NCBI RefSeq assembly: GCF_000496835.1
Contig: NZ_KI543236.1
Coordinates: forward strand, 1,250,776 to 1,297,960
Direction: 5' to 3'
Source: Thalassobacillus devorans MSP14
GTDB taxonomy: Bacteria > Bacillota > Bacilli > Bacillales > Halobacillaceae
Length of the DNA stretch: 47,185 nucleotides
Positions within the stretch are counted from its first letter, which is position 1. Every line of letters starts with the position of its first letter. The position numbers and the translations under genes were made by a program. Shown piece after piece: positions 13,767 to 23,260 of this stretch. The notes below the pieces were generated by a model. It was not told where the DNA came from. It did not search any database and saw nothing but the letters and a program-made list of their open reading frames with translations.

Positions 13767-16700
13767 TTAATGGAGTTTATTAAGTTGTTTTAGTTTAATT
13801 CTTAAGGCTTCGATATCCAGTGGATGCTCGAGGTTGTAGTTCAACCCGTCATAGTAATCACCAATTTCACTGTTCTTATCTTGTTTAAGTGCTGTAACGA
13901 TTTCATCCCACTGAGGCAGATAGAGGCCATTCACTTCCTGTTCTGCCTCGTCCAATTGCCCCTTGATAACAGGATCAACCGCCGCTTTGAAAGCTTCTTT
14001 CATCTGCTCTTTTTCATTCTGTTCGAAGAATTTCTTCGTCCCTTTGAAGCTTTGCAATATCCTGTTCGTTTCATTGCTATCAAGGTGGACTATGAAATTG
14101 AAGGCAGGATGTTGTAACTCCTGAGTTTCCGGTTCACTCAGTTCAAAGCTTTTTCTGATCTCCTGGAAACGACGTTGCAAATCCTGGTTTAATTGTATCA
14201 ATGAATCATTTAAAAATCCTTCTATTCTCAATGACACAGCACGAAGTTCCTGGTTCAGTTCATAACTGACTTCCTGGAACAATGATTCTGCAGCCATTTC
14301 CAATTGCAGTTTCGCTTCTTTCCCGCTTCCTTTTATCGTAGCTGGATTAAAGTGATGCTTGAAGTAATCATTGAAGTTCAACAGCATGCGCTGATGAATA
14401 TAATAGACTTGTTTTTCTATTTTTTGCGCTATCCTTGTGTGATATGGTGCATAACTGAAGCTGCTAAGGACTTCGAGCATTTCTTCCTTATCCTGGTTAT
14501 TCACTTCTATCTTCTGCATGCGGGCAGATTGATCAAGGCTCGCATCCGCAATGATCGTATCCATCCTGCTTTTTGCACGGTTGAAATCATGTTCGATCGA
14601 ACGAATCAGCACTTCAGGCAGATCCCTGTCAATAAAGGCATAGAAACGCTCTTCAAAATTCGAAAAACCTTCTCTTGCCTTTCCTGTGAGGTTATCCTTC
14701 TCGTCATCCCCTCTTAAAGCGTAGAGACTGGAGATAGGAAATAATTGAGGTTTCCGTATTTGAAAACGTAACAACTGCTCCTCCATATAAGTGAGTACAC
14801 TATCGAGTTCCTCTTCTGATTGAGCCAGGTCAGCTGCGTTAATAAGGAAAAACATCTTATCCATACTGAAGGCATCTTTCACTCTTCCCAGCTGAGTCAA
14901 AAAGCTTTCATCCGCTTTAGAAAAAGGATGATTATAATAAGTGATGAATAATATTGCATCTGCATTTCGGATATACTCAAAAGCTACATCTGTATGTCTC
15001 GCGTTGACGGAGTCCGCTCCAGGTGTATCCACCAGTGTTATACCTTTTTGAGTCAAAGGGCAGTCATAATGCACTTGCATCCATTCCACGAAACAGGATT
15101 TCTTTTCATCTGCTACATAACCTGGAAATTCATCTAAGCCGATAGTCAACTGCTCACCGATTTTATTCTCAGCTGCCGCGTATCCTTCTAATACCGCATA
15201 TACAAAAGATCGCTGTTTATGCTCTAATGGTTGAAAGTCCTTTTCTTCCAGAGCAGCCAATTCATTCACCAAAGCCGGCAGCCGGTTTTCTTCTATCCCG
15301 AGAATACTTGCAAAAGCTTGCAGGTCTTCTACCATTTGCGATTCTGTTTTCATTTTGACTGAAATGCTTCCATGAGGATGGTGCTCATTTGGCGGAGCAA
15401 TCTTATTGATCGTCGCTGTCGTAGGATTTGGTGATACCGGTAACAGCTTTTCTTTAATCAGCGCATTAGCGAACGAAGACTTACCAGCACTAAAAGCACC
15501 GAATAAAGCGACCGTGAACTCCTGATCCTTCAGGCGTTTTCCCTTTTCTGTCAACTGTGCTGCTAATTCTTGAAAACCTGGAGTATCCTCGATCGTTTCC
15601 ACGACCTGTGCAATCGTTTTGAGGGTTGCATCCTTATCAATAGTTGCCGGTTGTCCCTCATCCTGCGCCTGAAGTTCAACTTCTTCCTGTTCAGGAGCTT
15701 TTTTTTGTTGATAGCCTGCCAGGAAGGTTTCTTTTTCTTCAACGCCAGCCTCCCGCTCTGTCAGCATTTCCTGGATATGTTGCAGATGCTCTCCGTCCAG
15801 CGATTCACTTTGGAAAGCAGTCCATAACTGTGTACGATGATTTTCAATCTCTTTTTCTAAGTTCTCGATCGCCTCACGATAGTGCTGTATTTTTTCGAGC
15901 AATTGACGCTCATCCTCGAAGGATGCCATTTTTGCATTTGATTCCTCATTGATTCCTTTTTTAATGGTTTCCCATAACTCCTTGACATAAGTCTTATAGA
16001 CACGCTTGATATCCTCAGCAACTTTATCGGTATAAACTAAAACATACTGACCTGTCACTTTTGCCCCTGGTTCAATCAGGTCTTCCAATCGCTGCTCTGA
16101 ATAGTGGATATCCATATTCTGTATATGATCTGTCACTTGAGAATGAGCGACAGGATAAGCTTCTACGACTTCCAACAATCTGTCCCGTAACGGCCACTTC
16201 AAGTTTTTTTCTACTACTTTCATCAGATGCGTATAAAAATCCTGTTTTCTTTGGTCGCGTTCTTCTTCTGTCTTTTTCTTCGTAAACATTAAACCAACCT
16301 TGAAACCTGGCTGCATCGCTTCTAAATACCGCTCCGCATCTTCCCTTAATGTTGTCGGCATCAAATAAGCATTTTTAAAAAGGGAAAGCACCCGTTCCTG
16401 ATAAAAAGATTCTGCTTTTTCTTCCCTTGTCGATAACTCCCGGAGTTCCGCTTCCGGGTCTTCACTGTTATTCTGATTATCCATAGCTGTCTTTAATGCT
16501 TCGATGTTATCGATCAACTCAGCTTCTTCCTCATCATTCTCCTCAGCCAGCTGATCGACGCTTTCTTCGATGATCAAGGAAGCGTTACGGAAAATGCTTT
16601 CCGCCCTTTCTCTCTCTTCCAGCTGGTAGATATCTTCAAGGTGTATTTTTAACTGGGGAAGCTCATTTATCACTAAGTCCTGCTTCATCAAGGATGTATA

Positions 16701-17411
16701 GAATATGTTATCCGGGCTCAAATTCCAGTCCTGAAGCGCTTTATTGACACTGGCTTTGAAGTCCAGAAATGATAATTCTTCATCCTGATGTTTGTCAACC
16801 TGATTGATGATGACAGAAAAAGGAAGCCTGTTTTTTTGCATTTCCTGTAAAAAGGAGAGGTTCACTTCTGATTGCACATGATTATAATCCATGACATAGT
16901 ACATATAATCCATCAAATGGAGAGAAGATTCCGTAATGATCCTGTCCGCATCATTGGTGGAATCGACCCCTGGAGTATCGATCAGGGTGACATGCTCCGG
17001 AAGGTTTGTATCACGCTGACTGATTTCTAATGAGACGATTTCGTCCCCATCTTTACAAAGTGACTGGATCGTTTCCATTTCAGGCTTTCCTCGATAATGG
17101 ACCGGGTTTTCCTCCCGGTAAAAAACCCGCGTATAATCATCGCCTGACTGAAGTTTGACAACATTGGCACTGGTCGGTATTGGGCTGGAAGGGAGAATGT
17201 CATCTTCCAACAACGTATTGATCATCGTCGATTTTCCAGCCGAAAAATGACCGGCAAAACCGATAACCAACTGTTTCTTCTCCCATTTACTGATCAAATC
17301 CAATACCTTTTCTGCGTGCTTATCTTTACCTTGGCGATTTAATTCATGATATAAACCACTTAATCGTAGTGCTTCTTTTGTAAGTTGACTGTCTTTCGTA
17401 GTTACATTCAT
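13767..17411 (-). CDS. dynA: Dynamin-like membrane-remodelling GTPase, two GTPase domains (DynA)
   Basis: This 1214-residue protein consists of two fused dynamin modules. The first has G1 GHFSAGKST at residues 54-62 and G3 DTPGVDST; the second has G1 GAFSAGKSS near residue 640 and G3 DTPGADS. Long helical stalks follow each GTPase domain, including acidic coiled-coil segments. In B. subtilis, DynA (YpbR, 1193 residues) tethers and fuses membranes and protects against phage and membrane-damaging antibiotics. The start at 17411 is supported by AAAGGAG eight bases upstream, whereas the open frame further up has none. The internal duplication is normal for this family and is not an assembly fusion. 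Confidence 0.95.
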   Translation of the reverse strand: MNVTTKDSQLTKEALRLSGLYHELNRQGKDKHAEKVLDLISKWEKKQLVIGFAGHFSAGKSTMINTLLEDDILPSSPIPTSANVVKLQSGDDYTRVFYREENPVHYRGKPEMETIQSLCKDGDEIVSLEISQRDTNLPEHVTLIDTPGVDSTNDADRIITESSLHLMDYMYYVMDYNHVQSEVNLSFLQEMQKNRLPFSVIINQVDKHQDEELSFLDFKASVNKALQDWNLSPDNIFYTSLMKQDLVINELPQLKIHLEDIYQLEERERAESIFRNASLIIEESVDQLAEENDEEEAELIDNIEALKTAMDNQNNSEDPEAELRELSTREEKAESFYQERVLSLFKNAYLMPTTLREDAERYLEAMQPGFKVGLMFTKKKTEEERDQRKQDFYTHLMKVVEKNLKWPLRDRLLEVVEAYPVAHSQVTDHIQNMDIHYSEQRLEDLIEPGAKVTGQYVLVYTDKVAEDIKRVYKTYVKELWETIKKGINEESNAKMASFEDERQLLEKIQHYREAIENLEKEIENHRTQLWTAFQSESLDGEHLQHIQEMLTEREAGVEEKETFLAGYQQKKAPEQEEVELQAQDEGQPATIDKDATLKTIAQVVETIEDTPGFQELAAQLTEKGKRLKDQEFTVALFGAFSAGKSSFANALIKEKLLPVSPNPTTATINKIAPPNEHHPHGSISVKMKTESQMVEDLQAFASILGIEENRLPALVNELAALEEKDFQPLEHKQRSFVYAVLEGYAAAENKIGEQLTIGLDEFPGYVADEKKSCFVEWMQVHYDCPLTQKGITLVDTPGADSVNARHTDVAFEYIRNADAILFITYYNHPFSKADESFLTQLGRVKDAFSMDKMFFLINAADLAQSEEELDSVLTYMEEQLLRFQIRKPQLFPISSLYALRGDDEKDNLTGKAREGFSNFEERFYAFIDRDLPEVLIRSIEHDFNRAKSRMDTIIADASLDQSARMQKIEVNNQDKEEMLEVLSSFSYAPYHTRIAQKIEKQVYYIHQRMLLNFNDYFKHHFNPATIKGSGKEAKLQLEMAAESLFQEVSYELNQELRAVSLRIEGFLNDSLIQLNQDLQRRFQEIRKSFELSEPETQELQHPAFNFIVHLDSNETNRILQSFKGTKKFFEQNEKEQMKEAFKAAVDPVIKGQLDEAEQEVNGLYLPQWDEIVTALKQDKNSEIGDYYDGLNYNLEHPLDIEALRIKLKQLNKLH

Positions 17412-17512
17412 AGCTGGGACTCCTTTATATCCGGCAGATACTCTGTAATAATTTATTGTCGTTATTCTTGTTATATATTGTAGCAGGAGCAACGCTCGAT
17501 GAATAGTGTTAC

Positions 17513-19183
17513 CTACATCTTAGCTGGAGCCTTTACCCCGAGTAATCTCAATCCTTCTTTTAATACCGTCTGTACCCCAATTACTACTGGTAAGTATTCT
17601 TTATGATCGATGACTTTCACTTTTCCATAAAGTCTGTTGAATGCTTTTGCCAGCTTCAGTAGATAATCCGCCATAATGGAAGGAGCTTTTTCATGATATG
17701 CTTTTTCCACAACAGACGGGAATGCATCGAGCTGTTTGATAACTCTCCAGCTATCACCATCCTCCAGACCTTGGACCAACAATGCGGGGTTCTCTTTTAC
17801 TTTATCCAGAATTGAACAAGCCCTTACATGGGAATATTGTAAATAAGGCCCTGTTTCTCCTTCAAAACTGGTCATCTGCTTCAGGGAAAATTCCACATCA
17901 TGGAGACGATGATTTTTTAGATCATGAAATATGACAGCTCCCGCTCCTATTTGTTGAATGATCGCTTTCTTATCTTGTAAAGCTGGGTTTTTCGCTTCCA
18001 TTTGTTCAGTAACAAGCAGCTCTATTTCATCCAATACCTCTTGAAGCAGGATCACTTTCCCTTTCCTTGTCGACATTTTCTTGCCATCTTTCAAAATCAT
18101 TCCGAAAGGGACATGGACTATTTCTTCTGCCCAGTCGTATCCCATTTTTGCCAAAACGGCTTTGATTTGTTCAAAGTGAATGGTCTGTTCCCGTCCGACT
18201 ACGTAAAGCGAAGTATCAAAATCATAAGTTTCTTTCCGGTAGATGGCAGCCGCTAAATCTCTTGTCGCATATAGGGAAGTACCATCTGATTTTTGAATCA
18301 AACAAGGCGGTAGCTCATATTCCTCCAGTCGGACAACCATCGCTCCTTCCGACTCTTCCAGTAAGTCCTTCTCCTGCAACAGGTTAACTACCCGCGCCAT
18401 CTTATCATTATAAAACGCTTCTCCGTGATAACTATCGAAACCAACCTGTATTCGATTATAAATCGTCATGAAGTCTTTTAATGACTCATCCCGGAACCAT
18501 TGCCATAATTTTAACGCTTTTGGATCACCTGTTTCTAATATTTTAAACCAGGCTCTCCCCTCTTCTTCTAATTGCGGATATTTTGCAGCCTCATCATGAA
18601 ATTGTACGTAAAGACGAAACAGTTCCTTTATGGGGTTCTGTTTCACTGCCTGCTCATCCCCCCATTTCGAGTAGGCATACAGCAGCTTCCCGAACTGGGT
18701 TCCCCAGTCTCCGATATGATTGATCCGGGTCACTTGATATCCCAGCTTTTCAGCAAGCAGTCCGATAGAATTTCCGATGACCGTCGAGCGGAGGTGCCCC
18801 ATCGCAAAAGGTTTCGCTATATTAGGAGAGGAAAAATCAATATTAATATGCCCATCCTTTTGCTGGCTTCCATAATCAAGCCCTGCACCAATCACCTTTT
18901 CCAGTATTTCCTTGCTTGCCTGGACCCTCTTTAGCTTTATATTCACATACCCGCCGGCTGACTCGATTTGGGTAAACAGTGGATGAGCAAGTTTTTCTGC
19001 AAGCTCATGTGCTATTTTCTGAGGAGGTGACTGGTACACTTTCGCTAACGAAAAACAAGGAAAAGACAGATCTCCATGCGTGTCTAATTTAGGTATCTCT
19101 ATCCGCGCTGCTATTTCCTCAAAAGATAAAACGCCTTTCAATTCTTCCTCTATCACTGTTACAAGTATCTTTTTTCCATACAT
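17513..19183 (-). CDS. argS: Arginyl-tRNA synthetase
   Basis: This 556-residue class I aminoacyl-tRNA synthetase charges tRNA-Arg. It has the N-terminal additional domain, the HIGH-type motif FAMGHLRS near residue 130 after SSPNIAK, and a KMSTRKGK loop that corresponds to KMSKS. A C-terminal DALR anticodon-binding domain ends in KAPAKM. The ATG follows a GGGGG-containing site in a leader that contains a T-box riboswitch (19207-19450), so expression responds to uncharged tRNA. The gene stands alone behind its own promoter. Confidence 0.96.
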   Translation of the reverse strand: MYGKKILVTVIEEELKGVLSFEEIAARIEIPKLDTHGDLSFPCFSLAKVYQSPPQKIAHELAEKLAHPLFTQIESAGGYVNIKLKRVQASKEILEKVIGAGLDYGSQQKDGHINIDFSSPNIAKPFAMGHLRSTVIGNSIGLLAEKLGYQVTRINHIGDWGTQFGKLLYAYSKWGDEQAVKQNPIKELFRLYVQFHDEAAKYPQLEEEGRAWFKILETGDPKALKLWQWFRDESLKDFMTIYNRIQVGFDSYHGEAFYNDKMARVVNLLQEKDLLEESEGAMVVRLEEYELPPCLIQKSDGTSLYATRDLAAAIYRKETYDFDTSLYVVGREQTIHFEQIKAVLAKMGYDWAEEIVHVPFGMILKDGKKMSTRKGKVILLQEVLDEIELLVTEQMEAKNPALQDKKAIIQQIGAGAVIFHDLKNHRLHDVEFSLKQMTSFEGETGPYLQYSHVRACSILDKVKENPALLVQGLEDGDSWRVIKQLDAFPSVVEKAYHEKAPSIMADYLLKLAKAFNRLYGKVKVIDHKEYLPVVIGVQTVLKEGLRLLGVKAPAKM

Positions 19184-19206
19184 GTGAATTCCCCCTAAAT
19201 AAATAT

Positions 19207-19245
19207 AAAAAGACCCCCGTCTCTAATGTATAGAGACGGGGGTCT
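19207..19245 (-). terminator. T-box terminator of argS
   Basis: AGACCCCCGTCTCT and AGAGACGGGGGTCT form a perfect 14-bp stem followed on the minus strand by TTTTTAT. It is the regulated terminator of the argS T-box and competes with an antiterminator that includes the T-box sequence at 19247-19260. Confidence 0.92.
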
Positions 19246-19450
19246 TCCCGCGGTACCACTCTTGTTAAGGGGAAAGCCCGATATTCCCCTCCATCTTGAC
19301 GCTTTAACGCAGCGATACGATCAACTCTACTTTCATTCAAGCCAATATCTCGGAAGTCCGGTTCACCAGCTGCTTTCAACCAGGCTCCCACCACCCCCGG
19401 TTCGCTTTGTGTCTACAACTGATTACTCTCTTCGTCATCGATTTCAAATA
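19207..19450 (-). promoter_or_regulatory. T-box riboswitch upstream of argS
   Basis: The minus strand carries the conserved T-box sequence AGTGGTACCGCGGG at 19260-19247, directly before the terminator. Upstream lies a stem I region with AGAGAGTA and the GGTGGTGGGAGCC distal-loop motif. It senses the charging state of a tRNA; its position before argS implies tRNA-Arg. I could not assign the specifier codon with confidence. Confidence 0.92.
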
Positions 19451-19460
19451 TTTAGAAATG

Positions 19461-19488
19461 ATTATACCTGAATGAAAAATTAATGCAA
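19461..19488 (-). promoter_or_regulatory. Sigma-A promoter of argS
   Basis: On the minus strand -35 TTGCAT (19488-19483) is followed after 16 nt by a perfect -10 TATAAT (19466-19461). It sits just upstream of the T-box. Confidence 0.7.
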
Positions 19489-19501
19489 GACCTTATTTTT
19501 G

Positions 19502-20386
19502 TTAACTTGTACTCTTTTTTACGTAATCGCTGAAACCATCAACCTGGAACTTCTCTACAAATAATGTCTCCAGGTGGTTCATATAGTCATCAGATAGGCA
19601 GTAGGCTGCGCCACGATGAATTTCCTTTGCATAATGAAAAGGCGGAGGAAGATCAGGCTTCTTATCAAGCACGTAAAATGTCAACACATCCTTCAACTGC
19701 TTATCTTCTTGTTTGATATCAACTACGGTAGGACGATAGTGACCCGCTTCGACCCCTTCACGTTTGAACAAATACTCGACGGCATCCAGCGGCGTCCTGT
19801 ATAAGACTCCCTCAACATGGTTATCTGCTTCCATGATATCCGCTCTTCCGCCATCATGGACATGGTGGGAAAAGAGAAGACGATAGCCTTCCAACACTCC
19901 GCGCCCTAGTTTTTGATGGAAATAATGATCGACCCCTGCCAATTTGAAGCGCTCGGCATCCATACATGAGCCAAAGGCGAAGTAGGTGACTTCATCTTTT
20001 TTCAATAATTCGTGCACTTTCCAATCGCCATATTGGATGCTGGTTTCAGCCATCTCCTTTCTATTTGGTGATAAATAATAAACATAAGCCTGATAGCTGC
20101 CCTGATCTGTCTCTACTTCTTTCATCTTTCTATCATATAAATTGTCCAGTCCCCTTTCCTGAAAGCCTTCGAGTTCATCTATCTTAGCAAGGGTTTCATC
20201 ATCTACTTTATATAACTCCCCATAGACCGCCGTATCTTCTTCCATTAATACCGGATAATAACTTGGGCCTTCATACAGTCTACCAGTAGTTCTTGCCTGT
20301 TCTGACACCAGTTCTGCATCTTTTAGATGAAAATGGTTTGGCTGATGTTTGCGCAACGTGCCATAAGCGAATAAATAACGAGGCAT
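19502..20386 (-). CDS. Two-domain gamma-glutamylcyclotransferase-like protein (YkqA-like)
   Basis: This 294-residue cytoplasmic protein has two tandem GGCT/AIG2-like modules. The first starts LFAYGTLRKHQPN and has the acidic patch KIDELEGF; the second starts FAFGSCMDAERF. The glycine-rich YGTL turn binds the gamma-glutamyl group in this fold, so cleavage of gamma-glutamyl amino acids to 5-oxoproline is plausible. The double arrangement resembles B. subtilis YkqA, whose substrate is not settled. Its ATG shares bases with the stop of the P1 peptidase gene (TAATG) and is preceded by AGGAGG, so the pair is coupled. No terminator is visible before the argS promoter. Confidence 0.8.
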   Translation of the reverse strand: MPRYLFAYGTLRKHQPNHFHLKDAELVSEQARTTGRLYEGPSYYPVLMEEDTAVYGELYKVDDETLAKIDELEGFQERGLDNLYDRKMKEVETDQGSYQAYVYYLSPNRKEMAETSIQYGDWKVHELLKKDEVTYFAFGSCMDAERFKLAGVDHYFHQKLGRGVLEGYRLLFSHHVHDGGRADIMEADNHVEGVLYRTPLDAVEYLFKREGVEAGHYRPTVVDIKQEDKQLKDVLTFYVLDKKPDLPPPFHYAKEIHRGAAYCLSDDYMNHLETLFVEKFQVDGFSDYVKKSTS

Positions 20387-21369
20387 TACGCTTTCCTCCT
20401 TTTCTGCAAATCTCTATAGCTTAATAGATTATATGCTGTGGTTGTATCCTTGACCCCTCGCAGTACTGCCTGTTCTACAACTTTTGCTGCAAGCATGCCA
20501 ATGGTGTTGGCATCCGCTTTAACCTCTCCGGTAGCCAGCAAAAATAAGCTGTCTCCATCGACCAGGGTATGGGAAGGACGCATTGTCCGGGCAAATCCAT
20601 CATGGGCAATAGAAGCAACCTTATTTGCCTGTGCTTTTGTTAACTTTGCGTTGGTCATGATGATACCGATCGATGTGTTCCCAGAAAAGCGATTGGCATC
20701 AGCTGTTTTTATTTGTTTTATTAATATATTTTCAGTAGAAAGCAATTCTAAACTATCTTTTTCATATACCCCTGCGATCAATTTGCCGGTTTCAGGGTCC
20801 ATGATATCTCCAAAGCTGTTGACGGCAACTAATGCTCCCATTTGTACATCGGAAGCTTGTACCGCATAGCTTCCGATTCCGCCTTTCATCGCCTGTCCGG
20901 GGCCTAATATCTTACCGATAGAAGCACCTGTACCTGCACCGAAATTGCCTGTGTTATTTTGATGGGCTTTATAAGCGTTCCTGCAAGCCTCATAGCCCAT
21001 TTGAATATCGGGGCGCCTTCGGTTGTCACCTGTTTGAAGATCGTAAAGAATTGCACCAGGTACAACCGGGACTCTTCCTGCCCCGGTATCAAAACCGATT
21101 CCCTTCTCTTCCAGAAACCCCATCACTCCTGACCCGGCCGCCAGTCCGAATGCACTACCGCCAGCTAAAAAAACAGCATGGACACTCTCCACCAGGTTCT
21201 CCGACCTCAATAGATCTGTTTCCCGTGTACCCGGTGCGCCCCCTCTGACATCTACTCCTCCTACAGCTCCCCGTTCGCAAATCACAACCGAGCACCCCGT
21301 TGCTGCTTTATCATCCGAAGCATGCCCAATCCGAAAACCATCGATGGATGATAGGTCTATTTCCCTCAT
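20386..21369 (-). CDS. P1 family peptidase (DmpA/S58-type aminopeptidase)
   Basis: This 327-residue member of the DmpA/ornithine acetyltransferase fold is an N-terminal nucleophile hydrolase that matures by self-cleavage. Visible family motifs include GGVDVRGGAPGTRETDLL, the oxyanion region FLAGGSAFGLAAGSGVM and NFGAGTGASIGK. The segment IIMTNAKLTKAQ probably holds the Thr that becomes the nucleophile after cleavage (inferred from family alignment). Substrates of relatives are D- or beta-amino acid amides and peptides. I chose ATG 21369 over an in-frame GTG at 21381 because AGAGGTGG lies eight bases before the ATG. It is the first gene of a pair with the cyclotransferase. Confidence 0.88.
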   Translation of the reverse strand: MREIDLSSIDGFRIGHASDDKAATGCSVVICERGAVGGVDVRGGAPGTRETDLLRSENLVESVHAVFLAGGSAFGLAAGSGVMGFLEEKGIGFDTGAGRVPVVPGAILYDLQTGDNRRRPDIQMGYEACRNAYKAHQNNTGNFGAGTGASIGKILGPGQAMKGGIGSYAVQASDVQMGALVAVNSFGDIMDPETGKLIAGVYEKDSLELLSTENILIKQIKTADANRFSGNTSIGIIMTNAKLTKAQANKVASIAHDGFARTMRPSHTLVDGDSLFLLATGEVKADANTIGMLAAKVVEQAVLRGVKDTTTAYNLLSYRDLQKRRKA

Positions 21370-21464
21370 ATGAACTGCCACCTCTCTTTGTCATTTAGCA
21401 TATTTTCAGATTACCGGAACAAACTATGTAAATAAACTATTTTGATAGCTGCGGAGGAAACCAA

Positions 21465-21704
21465 ATGGATCATTTGATCGACCCATATGAAGTAAAGAAC
21501 GGTGATGAGGTTTATGTAATCTCAGGCAATATACATAATCCGATGTCCTGGGATGTGAAGCAGGCAAAAGTCGTACAAACGGAAGAAACACCCCACATAA
21601 AAACGATCTGCTTACAGAATAACTATTGTAAGATAGAAGAAAACCATGTATTATTCAAAACCGAACAAGACGCAAGAAACTATTATGAGGAGTTATTTCA
21701 CTAA
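21465..21704 (+). CDS. Small protein resembling the SplA domain
   Basis: This 79-residue soluble protein has the pattern NGDEVYVISGNIHNP, then an Ala-Lys-Val-Val strand and an EQDARNYYEELF C-terminus. This order resembles the SplA domain, found in the regulator of spore photoproduct lyase and in other small Bacillaceae proteins. The match is from memory and is moderate. GCGGAGGA precedes the ATG with good spacing. It is transcribed toward the acylphosphatase gene 71 nt downstream. No spl gene is in the window, so a role in DNA repair is not supported by context. Confidence 0.65.
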   Translation: MDHLIDPYEVKNGDEVYVISGNIHNPMSWDVKQAKVVQTEETPHIKTICLQNNYCKIEENHVLFKTEQDARNYYEELFH

Positions 21705-21775
21705 GCAGTCTTTTAGAGATTTTGAAACGGTTATGGTATAAATAATAAAAAAGTGTACGAATTAGGGGGTAAATT

Positions 21776-22051
21776 ATGGCATCTGCACATATCATTGTAC
21801 ATGGGAGAGTACAAGGGGTAGGATTCAGATTTTCTGCGCAGCAAGTTGCTACGGAACATAACATCAGAGGATGGGTGAAAAATAATTCTGATGGAACCGT
21901 GGAAATGGAAGCCGAAGGCGAAAAGCAGGACCTTGATGCTTTCGTCGCCGATATCGAAAAGGGACCAAGTCCCTATGCAAGAGTAGATCATATTGACATT
22001 ACAACCGAAAAAAATGAAAAGGGATATAAAAAATTCCAAATAAAAGAATAG
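21776..22051 (+). CDS. acyP: Acylphosphatase
   Basis: This 91-residue ferredoxin-like alpha/beta enzyme hydrolyses carboxyl-phosphate bonds. The phosphate-binding loop GRVQGVGFR (catalytic Arg at its end) and the strand GWVKNNSDGTVEMEAEG with the catalytic Asn are intact. It ends KKFQIKE, as usual for the family. The start follows GGGGG. The TAG stop is already inside the terminator hairpin. Confidence 0.95.
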   Translation: MASAHIIVHGRVQGVGFRFSAQQVATEHNIRGWVKNNSDGTVEMEAEGEKQDLDAFVADIEKGPSPYARVDHIDITTEKNEKGYKKFQIKE

Positions 22052-22079
22052 CCGCTGTCCTCACAGCGGCTATCGTTTT
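22049..22079 (+). terminator. Terminator of acyP
   Basis: TAGCCGCTGT and ACAGCGGCTA form a perfect 10-bp stem with a 4-nt loop, followed by TCGTTTTG. Confidence 0.88.
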
Positions 22080-22085
22080 GTTCCT

Positions 22086-22829
22086 TTATTTCTTACCCTG
22101 GGAAGGGCGAACGATCACTTCATTGACGTTGACATAATCAGGCTGTGACACAGCGTACGTAACAGCTCGTGCTATATCCCCTGGTTCCAATGGTGTCATT
22201 TTTCTGTTCTTGAAATTTTCAATGACTTCTTCATCCGTAATATGCTCGGTCAACTCTGTTGAAACTGCCCCTGGTGAAATATTCGTCACCCTGACTCCGG
22301 TTTTAGATAACTCCTTTTCCATCCCCATCGATAATGCCCGGACCGCATACTTTGTCGCACTATAGACAGAGCTGGAAGGAAATACTTCGTGCCCTGCTAC
22401 GGAAGAAACATTTATGATATGCCCACTTTCCTGTTCTAACATCGTCGGGAGTGCAGCGTGAACTCCGAACAGCACTCCTTTTATATTGACATCCACCATT
22501 TTTTCCCATTCATCTACATGATCATTCTTTAAGAAAGAAAGCAGCATAACCCCTGCGTTATTAACAAATATATCGACACTCCCGAACGCTTCCTTAGCTT
22601 CCGCAACCAGTTGTTCAACTTGTTCACGGTTTGTCACATCCGTTTCCACTGCTTTGATATGGACCGAATGTTTTTGTTGAATCTTTAACGCAATTTCCTC
22701 TAAGCGTTCTTTTCTCCTGGCTGCCAGCACGATATTTGCCCCTGCTTCTGCCAGATGCATAGCGATTGCTTCTCCGATTCCACTGCTTGCCCCTGTAACT
22801 ATTGCGGTTTTATTTTTTATACCTGTCAT
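22086..22829 (-). CDS. Short-chain dehydrogenase/reductase
   Basis: This 247-residue NAD(P)-dependent oxidoreductase has the classical SDR motifs: TGASSGIG for the cofactor turn, AARRKERL suggesting NADP, NNAGV, and the catalytic Ser plus YSATK. It closely matches the large YdaD/YdfG-like SDR group (IIVSSVAGHEVFPSS-type active-site region). The substrate cannot be read. The start at 22829 follows AAAGGAGGA; the frame is open 48 codons further upstream but without a ribosome binding site and across the ferredoxin terminator. Confidence 0.9.
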   Translation of the reverse strand: MTGIKNKTAIVTGASSGIGEAIAMHLAEAGANIVLAARRKERLEEIALKIQQKHSVHIKAVETDVTNREQVEQLVAEAKEAFGSVDIFVNNAGVMLLSFLKNDHVDEWEKMVDVNIKGVLFGVHAALPTMLEQESGHIINVSSVAGHEVFPSSSVYSATKYAVRALSMGMEKELSKTGVRVTNISPGAVSTELTEHITDEEVIENFKNRKMTPLEPGDIARAVTYAVSQPDYVNVNEVIVRPSQGKK

Positions 22830-22926
22830 TGATAGTTCCTCCTTTATTACAATCCATCTACACATACGCATACCCTTATCTGGACGAAGGTATTCATGAA
22901 TCGGACAGTGTTTACCAGCCCAACCC

Positions 22927-22957
22927 AAAAAAAGCTGTGTTTGACAACACAGCTTTT
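22927..22957 (-). terminator. Terminator of the ferredoxin gene
   Basis: AAAAGCTGTGT and ACACAGCTTTTTTT pair on the minus strand around a short loop with a 7-T tail, 20 nt past the ferredoxin stop. Confidence 0.9.
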
Positions 22958-22977
22958 CTCCTTGTATTAACATTCAG

Positions 22978-23214
22978 TTATTTTTCGAAAAACTTACGAT
23001 TGATTTCAATGTATTCTTTTTCTTCTTCAGGTACTTCATCCTCCATATAGATTGCTTCAACCGGGCAGACTGCCTCGCAAGCTCCACAATCGATACAGAT
23101 ACTCGGGTCGATATAAAACATATCTTCTCCTTCGTCTATACAATCGACTGGGCATACATCGACGCATTCAGCCGCTTTTTCGTCCTTACATGGTGAAGTA
23201 ATGACAAATGCCAA
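22978..23214 (-). CDS. Ferredoxin, 7Fe/8Fe bacterial type
   Basis: This 78-residue electron carrier has eight cysteines at 9, 17, 21, 25, 40, 43, 46 and 50. The second cluster is a classical CxxCxxCxxxCP [4Fe-4S] site. The first has a longer spacing (C9-x7-C17-x3-C21-x3-C25), as in 7Fe ferredoxins with a [3Fe-4S] cluster. The acidic C-terminal tail is typical. The start MAFVITSPC follows GGAGG. A FNR/CRP-like palindrome lies 47 bp upstream at 23261-23276. No partner reductase is adjacent. Confidence 0.93.
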   Translation of the reverse strand: MAFVITSPCKDEKAAECVDVCPVDCIDEGEDMFYIDPSICIDCGACEAVCPVEAIYMEDEVPEEEKEYIEINRKFFEK

Positions 23215-23260
23215 GTGAATCTCCTCCTTTTATGTTGATAAGTTCTATTAGATTTACAGG

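Noticed and set aside
13767-17411. Fusion or assembly artefact because of two GTPase domains in one ORF
   Set aside because: Two fused dynamin modules of about 1200 residues are the normal form of DynA in Bacillus.
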